64,000 nt of DNA from Thermohalobaculum sp050331335. Its GTDB lineage: Bacteria > Pseudomonadota > Alphaproteobacteria > Rhodobacterales > Rhodobacteraceae. Position numbers and translations under genes: made by a program. How positions within the stretch are numbered: position 1 is the stretch's first letter; each line of letters opens with the position of its first letter. Positions 52,786 to 61,606 of this stretch are shown one piece after another. The notes under the pieces were generated by a model. That model was not told where the DNA came from and made no database searches. It was given only the letters and a program-made list of their open reading frames with translations. Location: positions 1 to 64,000 of the forward strand of contig JBHJGY010000024.1 in assembly GCA_050331335.1 (NCBI GenBank). Direction: 5' to 3'.

Positions 52786-54390
52786 TCAGGCGAGAAGCAG
52801 GTCCTCGACGCCCAGATCGCCGCTACCACGAAGCAGGATCGCAGCGTCGACTTCGGTGTCTCCTTCCAGATTGAGGACCACCGTGCGCCCCTCGATCGAG
52901 ACCTGGCCCGTGGCGGTGAAGGCGGCATCCTCGACGAAGGCAAGTGTCCCGAAGGCGGTGAGGTCCAGAAGATCCTCTCCATCGGCGTCGAAATCGGTGG
53001 CGCGGTCGCTGGTCTCGCTTGTTGCACCGGTATCGCCGGGGGCAAGGACGATGATATCCACATCGTCGTCATCTCCCAGGCTCATAAAATCTCGGCCAGT
53101 CCCGCCAGTTACGATATCCGCGCCCTCGCCGGCGAAGATCCGGTCGTCATCGGCACCGCCTCGAATCTCGTCGTCTCCGAGCCAGCCGCGCAGCAGATCG
53201 GCCCCCGCGCCCCCATCGAGGAGATCGTCGCCCTCGCCAGCGAAGACCGCGTCGGCACCGTCGAGCCCGGAGAAAGTCTCGTCGGCCTCAGACCCGACCA
53301 TGCGGTCGGCGATGTCGGTGCCGAAGACGTGGGTCGCGCCGTAGAGAAAGGCGGTGAGCCAGGTGGCGACCTGGCCGACCGCTGCGTTGAGATCGCCGTC
53401 CTCGTTCTCGAAGCGCAGGGTCTCGGCGTCGATCTCGAAGCCGATGTGGTAAAGGCCGTCGGCAACATTGTTGAAGAGGTTGCGCCCGCCGAACTCGCCC
53501 AACGCGCCATCCGCCTGGATCAAATGATAGCCGGTCTCGACGCCGTTCTCGTCATTGCCGTGGAGTTGGACGAACGTCTCCAGGCGCTCGGGCGCATCCG
53601 CGTCGCGGATCCAACCATTGATCGCGACCACATCGTCGGTCGAAATTTCCCCGTCGTCGCCGAGTCCGAGATCGTCGATCGCGTCAAGGATCAAGTGGTT
53701 TAGCCCGTCGGCTGCCTGCGCGCCGGCAATGATGTCGGCGGGCGAGGTGCGGCGCGCGAGCCCGCTATCGGTGAAGGCTGCGTCGGTGATCGCATCGAGC
53801 CCGGTGCCGGTGGTGGAGACATCGCCGAGGAAATAGGTCAGTGCGGTCGCCATGCTGGAGACCTGGATGTTCGGGTTGCCGTTCTGGTTGAGGAAGCGGC
53901 CGGTCTCCTCGTCGATCTCGAAGCCGATATGAAAGATCTGATCGCCGACGGTATCGACGGCATTCAGCCCGAAGAGCCGGATGCTGCCGCCATCGCCCTG
54001 GACCTGGTGATAGCCGACGGACCCGGTTGCGGTGTCGAAGCCGTGAAAGTCGAGAAAGTCGGCCAGGGTTTCGTCGTCGGCACGGATCGCTTCGTTGATC
54101 GCGCGGACATCGTCCTCTGAGATCAGCCCGTCATCGGCAAGCCCGAGATCGGCGACAATCTCGGTGATGATCGCGTTGATCCCATTCGCGGCCTCGGCGC
54201 CCGCCAAGATTGCTTCGTCGGTGACATTCTGGGCCAGGCCCGCGTCGTTCTCTACGATGGCGGTGAGCACATCCATCCGCGTGCCGGTGGTCGCGACGGT
54301 GCTCGGCAGGTCGAAATACGCAGGGAAGATTTCGGGAAGCGGGCCCGGCTCGACCGAATTGGGAATTGCGGGGGAGGTGATGAGCGGCAT
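52786..54390 (-). CDS. RTX protein with two tandem EF-hand-bearing modules
   Basis: A 534-residue acidic protein. Module 1 (about 35-188) and module 2 (about 195-350) are clear duplicates; each has a dockerin/EF-like DDGxISxxDVxxIN (LADDGLISEDDVRAINEAIR, LGDDGEISTDDVVAINGWIR), then F/LHGxD...GYHxxQxDG and IGFEID. RTX nonapeptide repeats follow at about 366-436 (GLDGADAVFAGEGDDLLDGG and further). The end is GVEDLLLA. No N-terminal signal, so secretion by a type I ABC system is expected. AAGGAG precedes the ATG. Confidence 0.9.
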   Translation of the reverse strand: MPLITSPAIPNSVEPGPLPEIFPAYFDLPSTVATTGTRMDVLTAIVENDAGLAQNVTDEAILAGAEAANGINAIITEIVADLGLADDGLISEDDVRAINEAIRADDETLADFLDFHGFDTATGSVGYHQVQGDGGSIRLFGLNAVDTVGDQIFHIGFEIDEETGRFLNQNGNPNIQVSSMATALTYFLGDVSTTGTGLDAITDAAFTDSGLARRTSPADIIAGAQAADGLNHLILDAIDDLGLGDDGEISTDDVVAINGWIRDADAPERLETFVQLHGNDENGVETGYHLIQADGALGEFGGRNLFNNVADGLYHIGFEIDAETLRFENEDGDLNAAVGQVATWLTAFLYGATHVFGTDIADRMVGSEADETFSGLDGADAVFAGEGDDLLDGGAGADLLRGWLGDDEIRGGADDDRIFAGEGADIVTGGTGRDFMSLGDDDDVDIIVLAPGDTGATSETSDRATDFDADGEDLLDLTAFGTLAFVEDAAFTATGQVSIEGRTVVLNLEGDTEVDAAILLRGSGDLGVEDLLLA

Positions 54391-54523
54391 GATCGTTCTC
54401 CTTCGCTGGCGCGGTAGGTCGCGCCCTGGCGGTTGTGGAGCGGGGGCTCCGGGTCGGATGCCTGGGTATCCTACCCATTTCACCTCGGCCCAAACACGAT
54501 GAATGGGCTACATGTCCATTTCA

Positions 54524-54556
54524 AAGTGTAACAGCTGTGTATCGCCCCAAGTGTAA
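54524..54556 (-). repeat. Direct repeat TTACACTT, spaced 25 bp
   Basis: On the minus strand TTACACTT occurs at 54549-54556 and again at 54524-54531, 25 bases apart (centre to centre), in the AT-rich upstream region of the RTX gene, about 130-170 bases before its start. Possible activator half-sites or promoter parts. Confidence 0.4.
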
Positions 54557-54586
54557 AGGACTGATGAAACATCATAGCAGCTAGTG

Positions 54587-54610
54587 CCACGCCCCGTCGG
54601 TGGGGCGTGG
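54587..54610 (-). terminator. Strong hairpin after the redoxin gene
   Basis: CCACGCCCC (54587-54595), loop GTCGGT, GGGGCGTGG (54602-54610). Nine perfect base pairs, 60 bases past the redoxin stop on the minus strand. No T-run follows; it may be a Rho-assisted terminator or an mRNA-stabilising hairpin. Confidence 0.45.
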
Positions 54611-54669
54611 TGCGTACGGCTTGGCGGGCGCGTGCGTGCGCGGGGTTGGTGCGCGGCGGTCGGTCGGGA

Positions 54670-55287
54670 TCAGCTGGCGTAGCGGACCGCACAGCCATAG
54701 GGGCGCGCACTCTGAACGGCTGGCGAGGTGCCGGCCGCGATCGCTTCGAGGGCGGCGCGGACATAGTTGGTGGCGGTCGGGATGTCGGCCGGATTTGCCG
54801 TCGGCTTGTCGTCGATACCACCCATGAAAACGATCTGGCCGGCGGCGTCGATGACAAACATCTGCGGTGTGGTCACGGCCCGATACATCTTGCCGATGGT
54901 TCCCTCTGGATCGAGAACGACATGGCTCGGGGTGGCGTTGCGCGCAATTGTCAGCTCGTCGGCCCGGGCGGCGGATACATGGCCTTGTTTGCCAGGTGCA
55001 GAGGAGATGATGGAAATCCAGACCGCGCCTCCGGCGGTCGCGTCGCGTTGGATCGCCTGCATGTTGCCCGACCCATAGTGTTTAATGACGAAGGGGCAGT
55101 CGTGGTTGGTCCATTCGAGGATCACGGTGCGCCCCTTGAGCCCCTCGAGATCGACCGTCTGGCCCGCCGTGTCGGTCGCGGTGAAGAGCGGCGCGGGCGC
55201 GTTGGGCTCAGGAGCAGCGGCGGCGGGCAGGGCGAGGCCGAGGGCCGCGGCAGCGACAAGCAGAGCACGGCGGGTGAGCGTGGTCAT
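54670..55287 (-). CDS. Exported redoxin (thioredoxin-fold)
   Basis: A 205-residue exported peroxiredoxin/redoxin-like protein (signal RRALLVAAAALGLALPAAAA). Thioredoxin-fold pattern: LFTATDTAGQTVDLEGLKGRTVILEW, then TNHDCPFVIKHYGSGNM with a single Cys (second CxxC Cys is replaced by Val/Ile positions), HVVLDPEGTIGKMYRAVTTPQMFVID (cis-Pro). A second Cys lies near the end (PYGCAVRY). The start lies four bases past the stop of the DsbD-like gene, so the proteins probably work together. Confidence 0.85.
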   Translation of the reverse strand: MTTLTRRALLVAAAALGLALPAAAAPEPNAPAPLFTATDTAGQTVDLEGLKGRTVILEWTNHDCPFVIKHYGSGNMQAIQRDATAGGAVWISIISSAPGKQGHVSAARADELTIARNATPSHVVLDPEGTIGKMYRAVTTPQMFVIDAAGQIVFMGGIDDKPTANPADIPTATNYVRAALEAIAAGTSPAVQSARPYGCAVRYAS

Positions 55288-55290
55288 CGG

Positions 55291-57507
55291 TCAATCCTTT
55301 CGTGTTGAGGTGGCGGCGGCAGTCGAGAACGCGGGCCTGGCAGCTGCGGCAAGCGCATCCGCCACGATCCCCGGCGTCAGGATCTGCGGCAAGACGGCTG
55401 GCTCGCCGGCATCGGCAGGATACACCAGGTAAAGCGGCACCCCGGCTCGGCCATGCGCTTCGAGCACCTTCAAGATCGCGTCGTCGCGCCGGGTCCAGTC
55501 GCCCACCATATAGGCTGCATCCGTCGCTGCGAGTGCGCTGCGGAAGCTGTCGCCGGCAAGCACCAGGCGCTCGTTAACCTTGCAGCTGATGCACCAATCC
55601 GCGGTGAAGTTGACGAAGATCGGCCGTCCCTCGCGCCGCAACTCGGCGAGGCGCTCATCCGAGAAGGCTATGGCGCCGGTCTGTGCCATCTTTCGGGCGG
55701 TTTCGGTCTCCGCGCCTGAGCTGGGGGCACCTCCCGTCGCGGGCAGCATCGCGGCGCCGGCACCGATCACGGCGAGCAAGGCGGTTGTACCGGCGACCAG
55801 ACGCCCGGTCGGCGAGGCTGGCCGGCCGCTGCCCAGTGCCCAAGCCGCGAGGGCCAACAGGACCAGACCGACCAGCAAGCCGAAAAGCGCATCCACACCC
55901 GCAAGCCCGCCGAAAACCCAAGCAAGCCACGCGGCGGTCAGATACATCGGGAAGGCCAGCGCTTGGCGCAATCGCTCCATCCAGACACCGGGCTTCGGCA
56001 TGGCACGGGCAAGTGCCGGGACCATGGAAAGCGCCATCAGCGGCAGCGCGAAACCGGTGGCCAAGGCGGCGAAGATGGCGAGCGTTACGCCGGCGCTCTG
56101 GGTCAGCGCGAAACCCATCGCTGCGCCCATGAAGGGCGCGGTGCAGGGTGAGGCCACGAGGACCGCCAACACGCCGGTGAAAAAGCTCCCGGCCCTGCCG
56201 CCGCGATCGGCGAGCGATGCGCCGAGGCCGGCAAGTCGGCCGGTCACCTCGAAAACGCCGGAGAGGTTCAGACCCACCGCGAACATCAGATAGGCCAGCG
56301 CGCCAACGACGAGCGGCTCTTGCAGCTGAAACCCCCAGCCCACCGATGCGCCGGCGCCCTTGAGGGCGACCAGCACGCCGCCCACGGCGAGGAAGCACGT
56401 CAAGACCCCCGCGCCATAGGCGAGCCCATCGGCCGCCTGTGAGCCTTGGCCGGCGCGTGCGACGGACAGGGCCTTCAGCGCCAGCACCGGAAAAACGCAG
56501 GGCATGAGGTTGAGCAGAACGCCCCCCAGGAAGGCGAGCCCGGCGGCAAGAACGACCGCTCCGGGTCCGCCTGCCATCAGACCGCCGCCTGGCGCGTCGC
56601 CGACCGCCGCAGGCAGGACTTTTGCGGCGGCGATCTCGCCGGGCACCGCGGTAACGGCCAGCGCGATTTCCACGCCGTCGCCCGTGCTCGTATCGGTTGC
56701 CCGCAGCACGCCGTCGAGGGCGCCGCCGGCATAGGGGCCGCCGATCGGAAGTTCTAAGATCACTCCCTTATCGGTCCGCTCGAGCTTTTGCTCGGCCGCG
56801 TGGTCCACCACCCCCCACTCGGCGGGAAAAAAGTAAATGTCGCGCATTGCGGGATCGGCGAATTCAGGCGCGAGAACGGCGAGCCGGTGGGCCTCGGCGC
56901 CGTCTTTGGCGGCCTCGATCACCACCGGCAGCTCCGGCGCCGGGCGCGCTTGCGCGCGAAGCCCCCGGGCGATGATCTCCGCTTCGGCCGGCGCGATCTC
57001 GGCAGCCGCGGCTGTGGGGATCGTGAGCGTGTAGGTCTGCGCTTCGGGCACGCAGATGGCCTCGCAAATCAGCCAATCCGCCGCGGCGATGAGCTCGATC
57101 GGCTCACCGGCGGGCCAGTCATCGGGCACCGTGATCTCGCTGACCAACACGGCCTCTTTCGCGTAGCCGTAATTCATCAACGGCGGGATCGGCATCCGCT
57201 TCGGCGCAGGCCATTGGATCTCGCCGGCTGTGACGCCCTGGGGCAGGGTCCACTCGATGGTGGGAGCCAGGCCGCTATCGCCGGGGTTGATCCAGTACGT
57301 GTGCCAGTCGCCGACGAGCTTTTGGTGCAGGGCGAGTTTGACGACCGATCCGGGCGCGGCGACGGCGTGATCGGACACAAGCGTGACCTCGGCGCGCTCG
57401 GTCGCCGACACCTCGGCTGCGGTCAAGGCACCGGCCGGCCCCATGCCCGTGATGCACAGCGCGAGCGCGCCGGCCAACATCTTCGCCCATCGTCCAATGA
57501 CAACCAC
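55291..57507 (-). CDS. DsbD/ScsB-family protein-disulfide reductase
   Basis: Membrane protein (738 residues) that carries electrons from cytoplasmic thioredoxin to periplasmic redoxins. An N-terminal DsbD-alpha-like domain (about 30-280) follows the signal. Eight helices lie at about 310-590, with Cys in FLGGVLLNLMPCVFPVLALK and LVASPCTAPFMGAAMG, the redox pair. A C-terminal thioredoxin domain ends the protein (FTADWCISCKVNERLVL). The start is GTG 57507, or ATG 57480. Clear electron donor for the adjacent redoxin. Confidence 0.9.
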   Translation of the reverse strand: MVVIGRWAKMLAGALALCITGMGPAGALTAAEVSATERAEVTLVSDHAVAAPGSVVKLALHQKLVGDWHTYWINPGDSGLAPTIEWTLPQGVTAGEIQWPAPKRMPIPPLMNYGYAKEAVLVSEITVPDDWPAGEPIELIAAADWLICEAICVPEAQTYTLTIPTAAAAEIAPAEAEIIARGLRAQARPAPELPVVIEAAKDGAEAHRLAVLAPEFADPAMRDIYFFPAEWGVVDHAAEQKLERTDKGVILELPIGGPYAGGALDGVLRATDTSTGDGVEIALAVTAVPGEIAAAKVLPAAVGDAPGGGLMAGGPGAVVLAAGLAFLGGVLLNLMPCVFPVLALKALSVARAGQGSQAADGLAYGAGVLTCFLAVGGVLVALKGAGASVGWGFQLQEPLVVGALAYLMFAVGLNLSGVFEVTGRLAGLGASLADRGGRAGSFFTGVLAVLVASPCTAPFMGAAMGFALTQSAGVTLAIFAALATGFALPLMALSMVPALARAMPKPGVWMERLRQALAFPMYLTAAWLAWVFGGLAGVDALFGLLVGLVLLALAAWALGSGRPASPTGRLVAGTTALLAVIGAGAAMLPATGGAPSSGAETETARKMAQTGAIAFSDERLAELRREGRPIFVNFTADWCISCKVNERLVLAGDSFRSALAATDAAYMVGDWTRRDDAILKVLEAHGRAGVPLYLVYPADAGEPAVLPQILTPGIVADALAAAARPAFSTAAATSTRKD

Positions 57508-57556
57508 TGCCCCGACCCCTCTGACCGCCCGTCGATCCTGACGCGGCTACCCCTCG

Positions 57557-58411
57557 TTATCTACGCATCCCCGGCGAGGCAGCGGACCGCCGCGCCGATC
57601 TCGCTCGGTCACGTTCACGTGATGCATGCCTAAGGCCATGCCAACCGGTGCGCTTGCCGGTCGCCCACAACTCAAGATGTCGGGCTAGCGCAGAGACCAG
57701 CGCGTGGAGGGTCACCGCAAAGAGAGCGAGGATCAAGATCGCCGCAAACATATCATCGATCTGCCCACGTCCGTTCGCCCGCAACATCAGGTAGCCGAGC
57801 CCTTGCGAGGCGCCCACCCACTCGCCGAAAACCGCGCCCACCGGCGCATAGATCGCCGAGAGCTTCAGCCCCGAGCCGAGCGCCGGCAGCGCAGCAGGCA
57901 CTCTGATGAGCCAGAGCGTGCGCATTTCCGAGGCGCCCATCATCCGGGCGAGATCGAGCAAACCGGGATCTGTGCGCCTAAGACCGTCAAAGAAGGTCCA
58001 GGTAACCGGAAAGTAGACGATGAGCACGGTGATGGCGATTTTGGGAGCGAGCCCGTAGCCCATCCAAAGCGTCAAAACCGGCGCGAGGGCGAAGATCGGC
58101 ACCGCCTGGTTGAAGACGAGGAGCGGCACCAGCACCCGACGCGCGGCGGGCGAGATCATCAGCTGCAGCGCCGTTGCGGCGCCCAGAACCGCTCCGAGCA
58201 TCAGCCCCGCGACCACCTCGAGCGCGGTCACCGCAGCGTTATCGGCAAGCAGCGCCCGCCGCTCCCACAAGGCCTCGGCCACCAGCCCGGGACCAGGCAA
58301 GATAAAGGGCGGCAGTGCGAAGACCCAAACCAGCCCCTGCCAGAGCGCCAAGAACAGGAGCACCGGGACGAGCGGGGGCAGCGCGCGCGCGGCGATCTGT
58401 CCTGCTGTCAT
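57557..58411 (-). CDS. thiX: Thiamine-precursor ABC permease ThiX
   Basis: A 284-residue permease. Six helices; the EAA loop is FDGLRRTDPGLLDLARMMGASEMRTLWLIRVPAALP, then the conserved GAVFGEWVGASQGLGYLML. The C-terminus is an Arg/Ser-rich, unusual tail (RERDRARSARRSAASPGMRR). ATGA overlap with the ATPase gene. Function comes from the operon and its TPP riboswitch: import of a pyrimidine thiamine precursor. Confidence 0.9.
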   Translation of the reverse strand: MTAGQIAARALPPLVPVLLFLALWQGLVWVFALPPFILPGPGLVAEALWERRALLADNAAVTALEVVAGLMLGAVLGAATALQLMISPAARRVLVPLLVFNQAVPIFALAPVLTLWMGYGLAPKIAITVLIVYFPVTWTFFDGLRRTDPGLLDLARMMGASEMRTLWLIRVPAALPALGSGLKLSAIYAPVGAVFGEWVGASQGLGYLMLRANGRGQIDDMFAAILILALFAVTLHALVSALARHLELWATGKRTGWHGLRHASRERDRARSARRSAASPGMRR

Positions 58412-59166
58412 GCCGCCTGCCTCAAGGTCTCGAGCAGCGCAGCCTGGGTGTCGAGCGTGGCGCGCGCGCCGGGGTCGCGGATGGGCCGACCGGGCGGCGC
58501 AGGCAGCGGGCGCACGGTGCCCGCGCTCACGAGATACAGCCGATCTGCCAGCCGAGCCGCCTCGGCCGGGTCGTGGGTGACAAAGAGCACCGTGCGCCCG
58601 GTGAGCGTGGCGAAGGCGAGTTCTTGCATCTCGGCCCGGTTCCGGGCGTCGAGAGCGGAGAAAGGTTCGTCGAGCAGCGCGATCGGCCGGTCTTCCAGCA
58701 GCGCCCGCGCGAGGGCCACCCGTTGGCGCATGCCGCCGGACAAGGCCGGCGGGTGCTTCTCGGCGTCATCGGCCAGCCCGATGCGTCCGAGCATGGCGCC
58801 GATCCGGGTGGCATCTACGGGCTCCCCCCTCAGTCGCGCCCCGAGTGCGAGGTTTCCGCGGACGCTCAGCCAAGGGGCGAGCAGATCGTCCTGGGCCATG
58901 TAGCTCGCCCGTGCCGTCGGGGGGGTCCCATCGGCCGCAGCGCAGCGCCCGTCGAACTGCCCGCCGATCTCCAGCCCGGCGACCAGCCTAAGGAGTGTCG
59001 ACTTGCCGGCCCCCGATGGCCCGAGAAGGCCCGTCCACCCGCCCGGCGCAAGGTTGAGCGCAGGGATGTCGAGCGCGCGGCCGTCGCTGAACCGCACCCG
59101 GCCGGCGATCTCGACGTCCGGGGCGGCGGCGTCCGCGGGTCCTTCAGCGACCGTCCACACCGCCAC
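58408..59166 (-). CDS. thiZ: Thiamine-precursor ABC ATPase ThiZ
   Basis: A 252-residue ATP-binding subunit. Walker A is LLGPSGAGKSTLLRL, the Q-loop MAQDDLLAPWLSV, signature ALSGGMRQRVALARALL, Walker B IALLDEPFSALD, and H-loop FVTHDPAEA. Start is GTG 59166, three bases after the ThiY stop. Typical of nitrate/sulfonate/thiamine-precursor ATPases. Confidence 0.92.
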   Translation of the reverse strand: MAVWTVAEGPADAAAPDVEIAGRVRFSDGRALDIPALNLAPGGWTGLLGPSGAGKSTLLRLVAGLEIGGQFDGRCAAADGTPPTARASYMAQDDLLAPWLSVRGNLALGARLRGEPVDATRIGAMLGRIGLADDAEKHPPALSGGMRQRVALARALLEDRPIALLDEPFSALDARNRAEMQELAFATLTGRTVLFVTHDPAEAARLADRLYLVSAGTVRPLPAPPGRPIRDPGARATLDTQAALLETLRQAA

Positions 59167-59169
59167 CCC

Positions 59170-60120
59170 TCAGTCGGCCCTATCCGCGCCCAGATCGACC
59201 GCGATCCGGTCGACCGGCAGCTGGGCTTCCAGGAGCCCGGCTTCGTGCAGGAATGCCTCGAAGCGGGCGTAGCGGCCGCGATCCAGGGCCGCTGGGCGCA
59301 GGGCGAAGCGGGGCAGGGTGTCTTCCCAGGCACGACGGTTGAGTGCGTCGTCCAGCTCCGCCGAGCTCGCGGCGAAGATCGCCCAGGCGTCCTCGGGGTT
59401 GTTGACGATGAATTGTGTGGCGAGCTCGATCGCGGCGAGAAAGCGGCGAACCGCATCTGTGTCCATGCGCTCGGGGTTTGCGACATAGATCAGCTCGTCA
59501 TAGGCGGGGATGCCCTCTTCTTCGAGGTAAAAGCAGCGCCCGGGCACGTCCTTCAGCGCCATCTCGTTGAGCTCGAAGTTGCGGAAGGCTCCGATCACCG
59601 CGTCCACTTGGCCGGTCATGAGCGCCGGCGACAACGACCAGTTGACATTTACCAACTGGACATCGTCGAGGCCGAGCCCGTGCGGGGCGAGCAGCGCGGT
59701 GACCAGCGCGTCCTCGACACCTGCAACGGAAAAGCCGATCCGCCCGCCGTCGAGGTCTGCGATCGACCCGATGGGGCCATCGTCCAAAACGAGCAGGCAA
59801 TTCAGCGGTGTCGCGACCAGCGTGCCGATGCGGATCAGGGGCAGGCCTTCCTGGATCTGCAGGTGCAGCTGCGGCTGATAGGAGATCGCAAGATCGGCAC
59901 GCCCGGCGGCGACGAGCTTCGGCGGATCCGCGGGATCGGCCGGGGCGATCACGTCCACGACGAGCTTCTGATCGGCAAAGTACCCTTTTTCCTCCGCGAT
60001 CACCACCGGTGCATGATTCGGATTGACGAACCAGTCGAGAATGAGGGTGAGCGTATCGGCGGCGTGAACCGGCCGCGGCAGCAGGAGGGTAAGGCAGGCG
60101 ATCACGAGAAAATGGCGCAT
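59170..60120 (-). CDS. thiY: Thiamine-precursor binding protein ThiY (NMT1-like)
   Basis: A 316-residue periplasmic protein with a signal (FLVIACLTLLLPRPVHA). NMT1/THI5-like fold: LILDWFVNPNHAPVVIAEEKGYF, ADPADPPKLVAAGRADLAISYQPQ, IGSIADLDGGRIGFSV. Likely ligand is N-formyl-4-amino-5-aminomethyl-2-methylpyrimidine or HMP. ATG 60120 is the natural start; a TPP riboswitch lies 116-200 bases upstream. Confidence 0.92.
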   Translation of the reverse strand: MRHFLVIACLTLLLPRPVHAADTLTLILDWFVNPNHAPVVIAEEKGYFADQKLVVDVIAPADPADPPKLVAAGRADLAISYQPQLHLQIQEGLPLIRIGTLVATPLNCLLVLDDGPIGSIADLDGGRIGFSVAGVEDALVTALLAPHGLGLDDVQLVNVNWSLSPALMTGQVDAVIGAFRNFELNEMALKDVPGRCFYLEEEGIPAYDELIYVANPERMDTDAVRRFLAAIELATQFIVNNPEDAWAIFAASSAELDDALNRRAWEDTLPRFALRPAALDRGRYARFEAFLHEAGLLEAQLPVDRIAVDLGADRAD

Positions 60121-60235
60121 GGATTGGCTCCGTGGCTCAGGGGTCCTGCTGTCGCTGGGAAAGGGCGTCACCGATCCGCACAAGACACGAGGTCCAGGGC
60201 CGCCACAGCCCACCTCACCTGCACTCGGTGACTTT

Positions 60236-60318
60236 CCCGATCCCTTCGCCGGCATGACCCGGATCAGGTTCGATGGGTTGGCGACACGCGCCTCTCAGCC
60301 CGAAGGCACCCCTTGGGA
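60236..60318 (-). promoter_or_regulatory. TPP riboswitch (Thi box)
   Basis: On the minus strand the canonical aptamer elements appear in order: AAGGGGTGCC (60306-60315), GGGCTGAGA, a GCGTGTCGC loop helix, then the Thi box ACCTGATCCGGGTCATGCCG and GCGAAGGGA (60241-60249). The leader before ATG 60120 also holds GGCTGTGGC (60202-60210), which could pair with the CCACGGAGCC that overlaps the ribosome-binding site (60126-60137), giving a translational off switch. Confidence 0.95.
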
Positions 60319-60325
60319 TGGAGGG

Positions 60326-60354
60326 ACGCTATCTGCATCCGCCACGATGTGCAA
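60326..60354 (-). promoter_or_regulatory. Promoter of the thiYZX operon
   Basis: On the minus strand TTGCAC (60349-60354), 17 bases, TAGCGT (60326-60331), ending just before the TPP aptamer. The -35 match is good, -10 fair. Position directly upstream of the aptamer supports it. Confidence 0.55.
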
Positions 60355-60698
60355 GCAGATGGGCCGGATCCCCCCCAACCGAGGGACAGATCTGACCGGA
60401 CCGACCCACGCACCGGGAGCGCCCGACGTCCCGACGCCCGAGCCCTGTCCCGGCGGGATTGATCAGTCGAGACGGGCCGCGCTCGCCGGCCCCACGCCCT
60501 GGCGTCAGTGTCGCGTTCATCGTCGCGAGCCGGTTCGATCCGCGCTGCCCGTCCAATCGAGCTCCCAGGGCGTGCGGCTGTCGACCGTCGAGCTGCAGCA
60601 TACTGGTCATCCCGTCTCCGTCATAATGGCGCGGATCTCGACCTGTTTTTGAATTTCGAATTGCCGATGCGCGGTCTCGATGGGGTCACATCTGGCGC
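60355..60698. other. Spacer upstream of the thiY promoter
   Basis: This 344-base stretch between the promoter and the LysR stop shows no supported gene, terminator with T-run, or recognised motif. Frames that stay open look antisense to non-coding DNA. Confidence 0.3.
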
Positions 60699-61562
60699 TC
60701 ACAGGATCTCATCTGCGGACGGCACCGGTGAGGAGATCAGCCCCCTGAATTTGGCGAGCCAGGGCCAGCCCGCCGCGGCGGCGTCATTGGTCACCATATA
60801 GGCGGTGCGGGTGAACGCCGGTGCGTCCGCTACCCGGTGCAGCCGCCCCTGGCCCAGAAGCGGCGCGGCGAGCCGCTCCGGCAGATAGGCCGAGCCGCCT
60901 GCTGCTGCGAGATGCTCCAGCGCCCAAACTGCGCAACCGAAGCTCACCCGCGCTGTGGCCGCATCCGCGTAGGCCGCGGCGTGCTGGCGCGCGAACTCCT
61001 CGCCCCCTTCCACATAGATATAGCCCGGATCGAACCGCGACGGCGCGCCGGGCCTCGTTGAAACAAGCACCAACCGCTCGGTAAACAGCGCCTCGGTCGT
61101 CTGACCTTCGCGGCCGAAGGGCTGGTAGCCGAGCGCGAGATTGATCAACCCGATCCCTAGCCAGCGATCGAGGTCGGATTGCCCGCCCGGCCAGGCCGAG
61201 ACGGCGGTGGCGGGAGCGCCTTCGCGGATCAGCTCGAACAGCCGCCGACCGATCCCGGGCCAGAGGTCGAGATGGGCGCCGATGTTGCACACTGCCGCGA
61301 TATCCGCAGGGCGCTGGCTGTCGTCGCAGGCTTGGCGCCAAAGCCCGACGATTGCCTCGGCATAGCGCTTGAAAGCGGTTCCAGCCGGGGTGAGCTGGGC
61401 GCCTGTCTTGAGCCGCAGCAGCAACGGCTGGCCGATCATGGCCTCCAGCGCTTGCAGCCGTGCGGTCACCGTCGATTGCGTGACGTTGAGCCGCTCCGAG
61501 GCCCGCGCGAGGCTGCCGGTCTCGACGATGGCAAGGAAGGTCTGCAGCCCCGTCAAGGTCAT
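60699..61562 (-). CDS. LysR-family transcriptional regulator
   Basis: A 287-residue LTTR. The helix-turn-helix is the usual FLAIVETGSLARASERLNVTQSTVTARLQALE; the effector domain follows. It is divergently transcribed from the aldehyde dehydrogenase gene, separated by 110 bases that contain an LTTR-box-like TTCCG-N11-CGGAA. It therefore likely controls that gene and the following flavin oxidoreductase. Confidence 0.93.
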   Translation of the reverse strand: MTLTGLQTFLAIVETGSLARASERLNVTQSTVTARLQALEAMIGQPLLLRLKTGAQLTPAGTAFKRYAEAIVGLWRQACDDSQRPADIAAVCNIGAHLDLWPGIGRRLFELIREGAPATAVSAWPGGQSDLDRWLGIGLINLALGYQPFGREGQTTEALFTERLVLVSTRPGAPSRFDPGYIYVEGGEEFARQHAAAYADAATARVSFGCAVWALEHLAAAGGSAYLPERLAAPLLGQGRLHRVADAPAFTRTAYMVTNDAAAAGWPWLAKFRGLISSPVPSADEIL

Positions 61563-61585
61563 CTCGTCCCCCTACGCTTCGAAAT

Positions 61586-61606
61586 TTCCGAATTTTTGCT
61601 GCGGAA
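61586..61606. promoter_or_regulatory. LysR-type operator TTCCG-N11-CGGAA
   Basis: Inverted pair TTCCG (61586-61590) and CGGAA (61602-61606) with an 11-base AT-rich centre, the T-N11-A class bound by LTTRs. It sits in the divergent promoter region, 24 bases from the LysR start and 67 bases before the dehydrogenase start. Confidence 0.65.

Noticed and set aside
58315..60231. 638-codon plus-strand open frame
   Set aside because: Antisense to thiX, thiZ and thiY; a GC-rich mirror frame of real genes.
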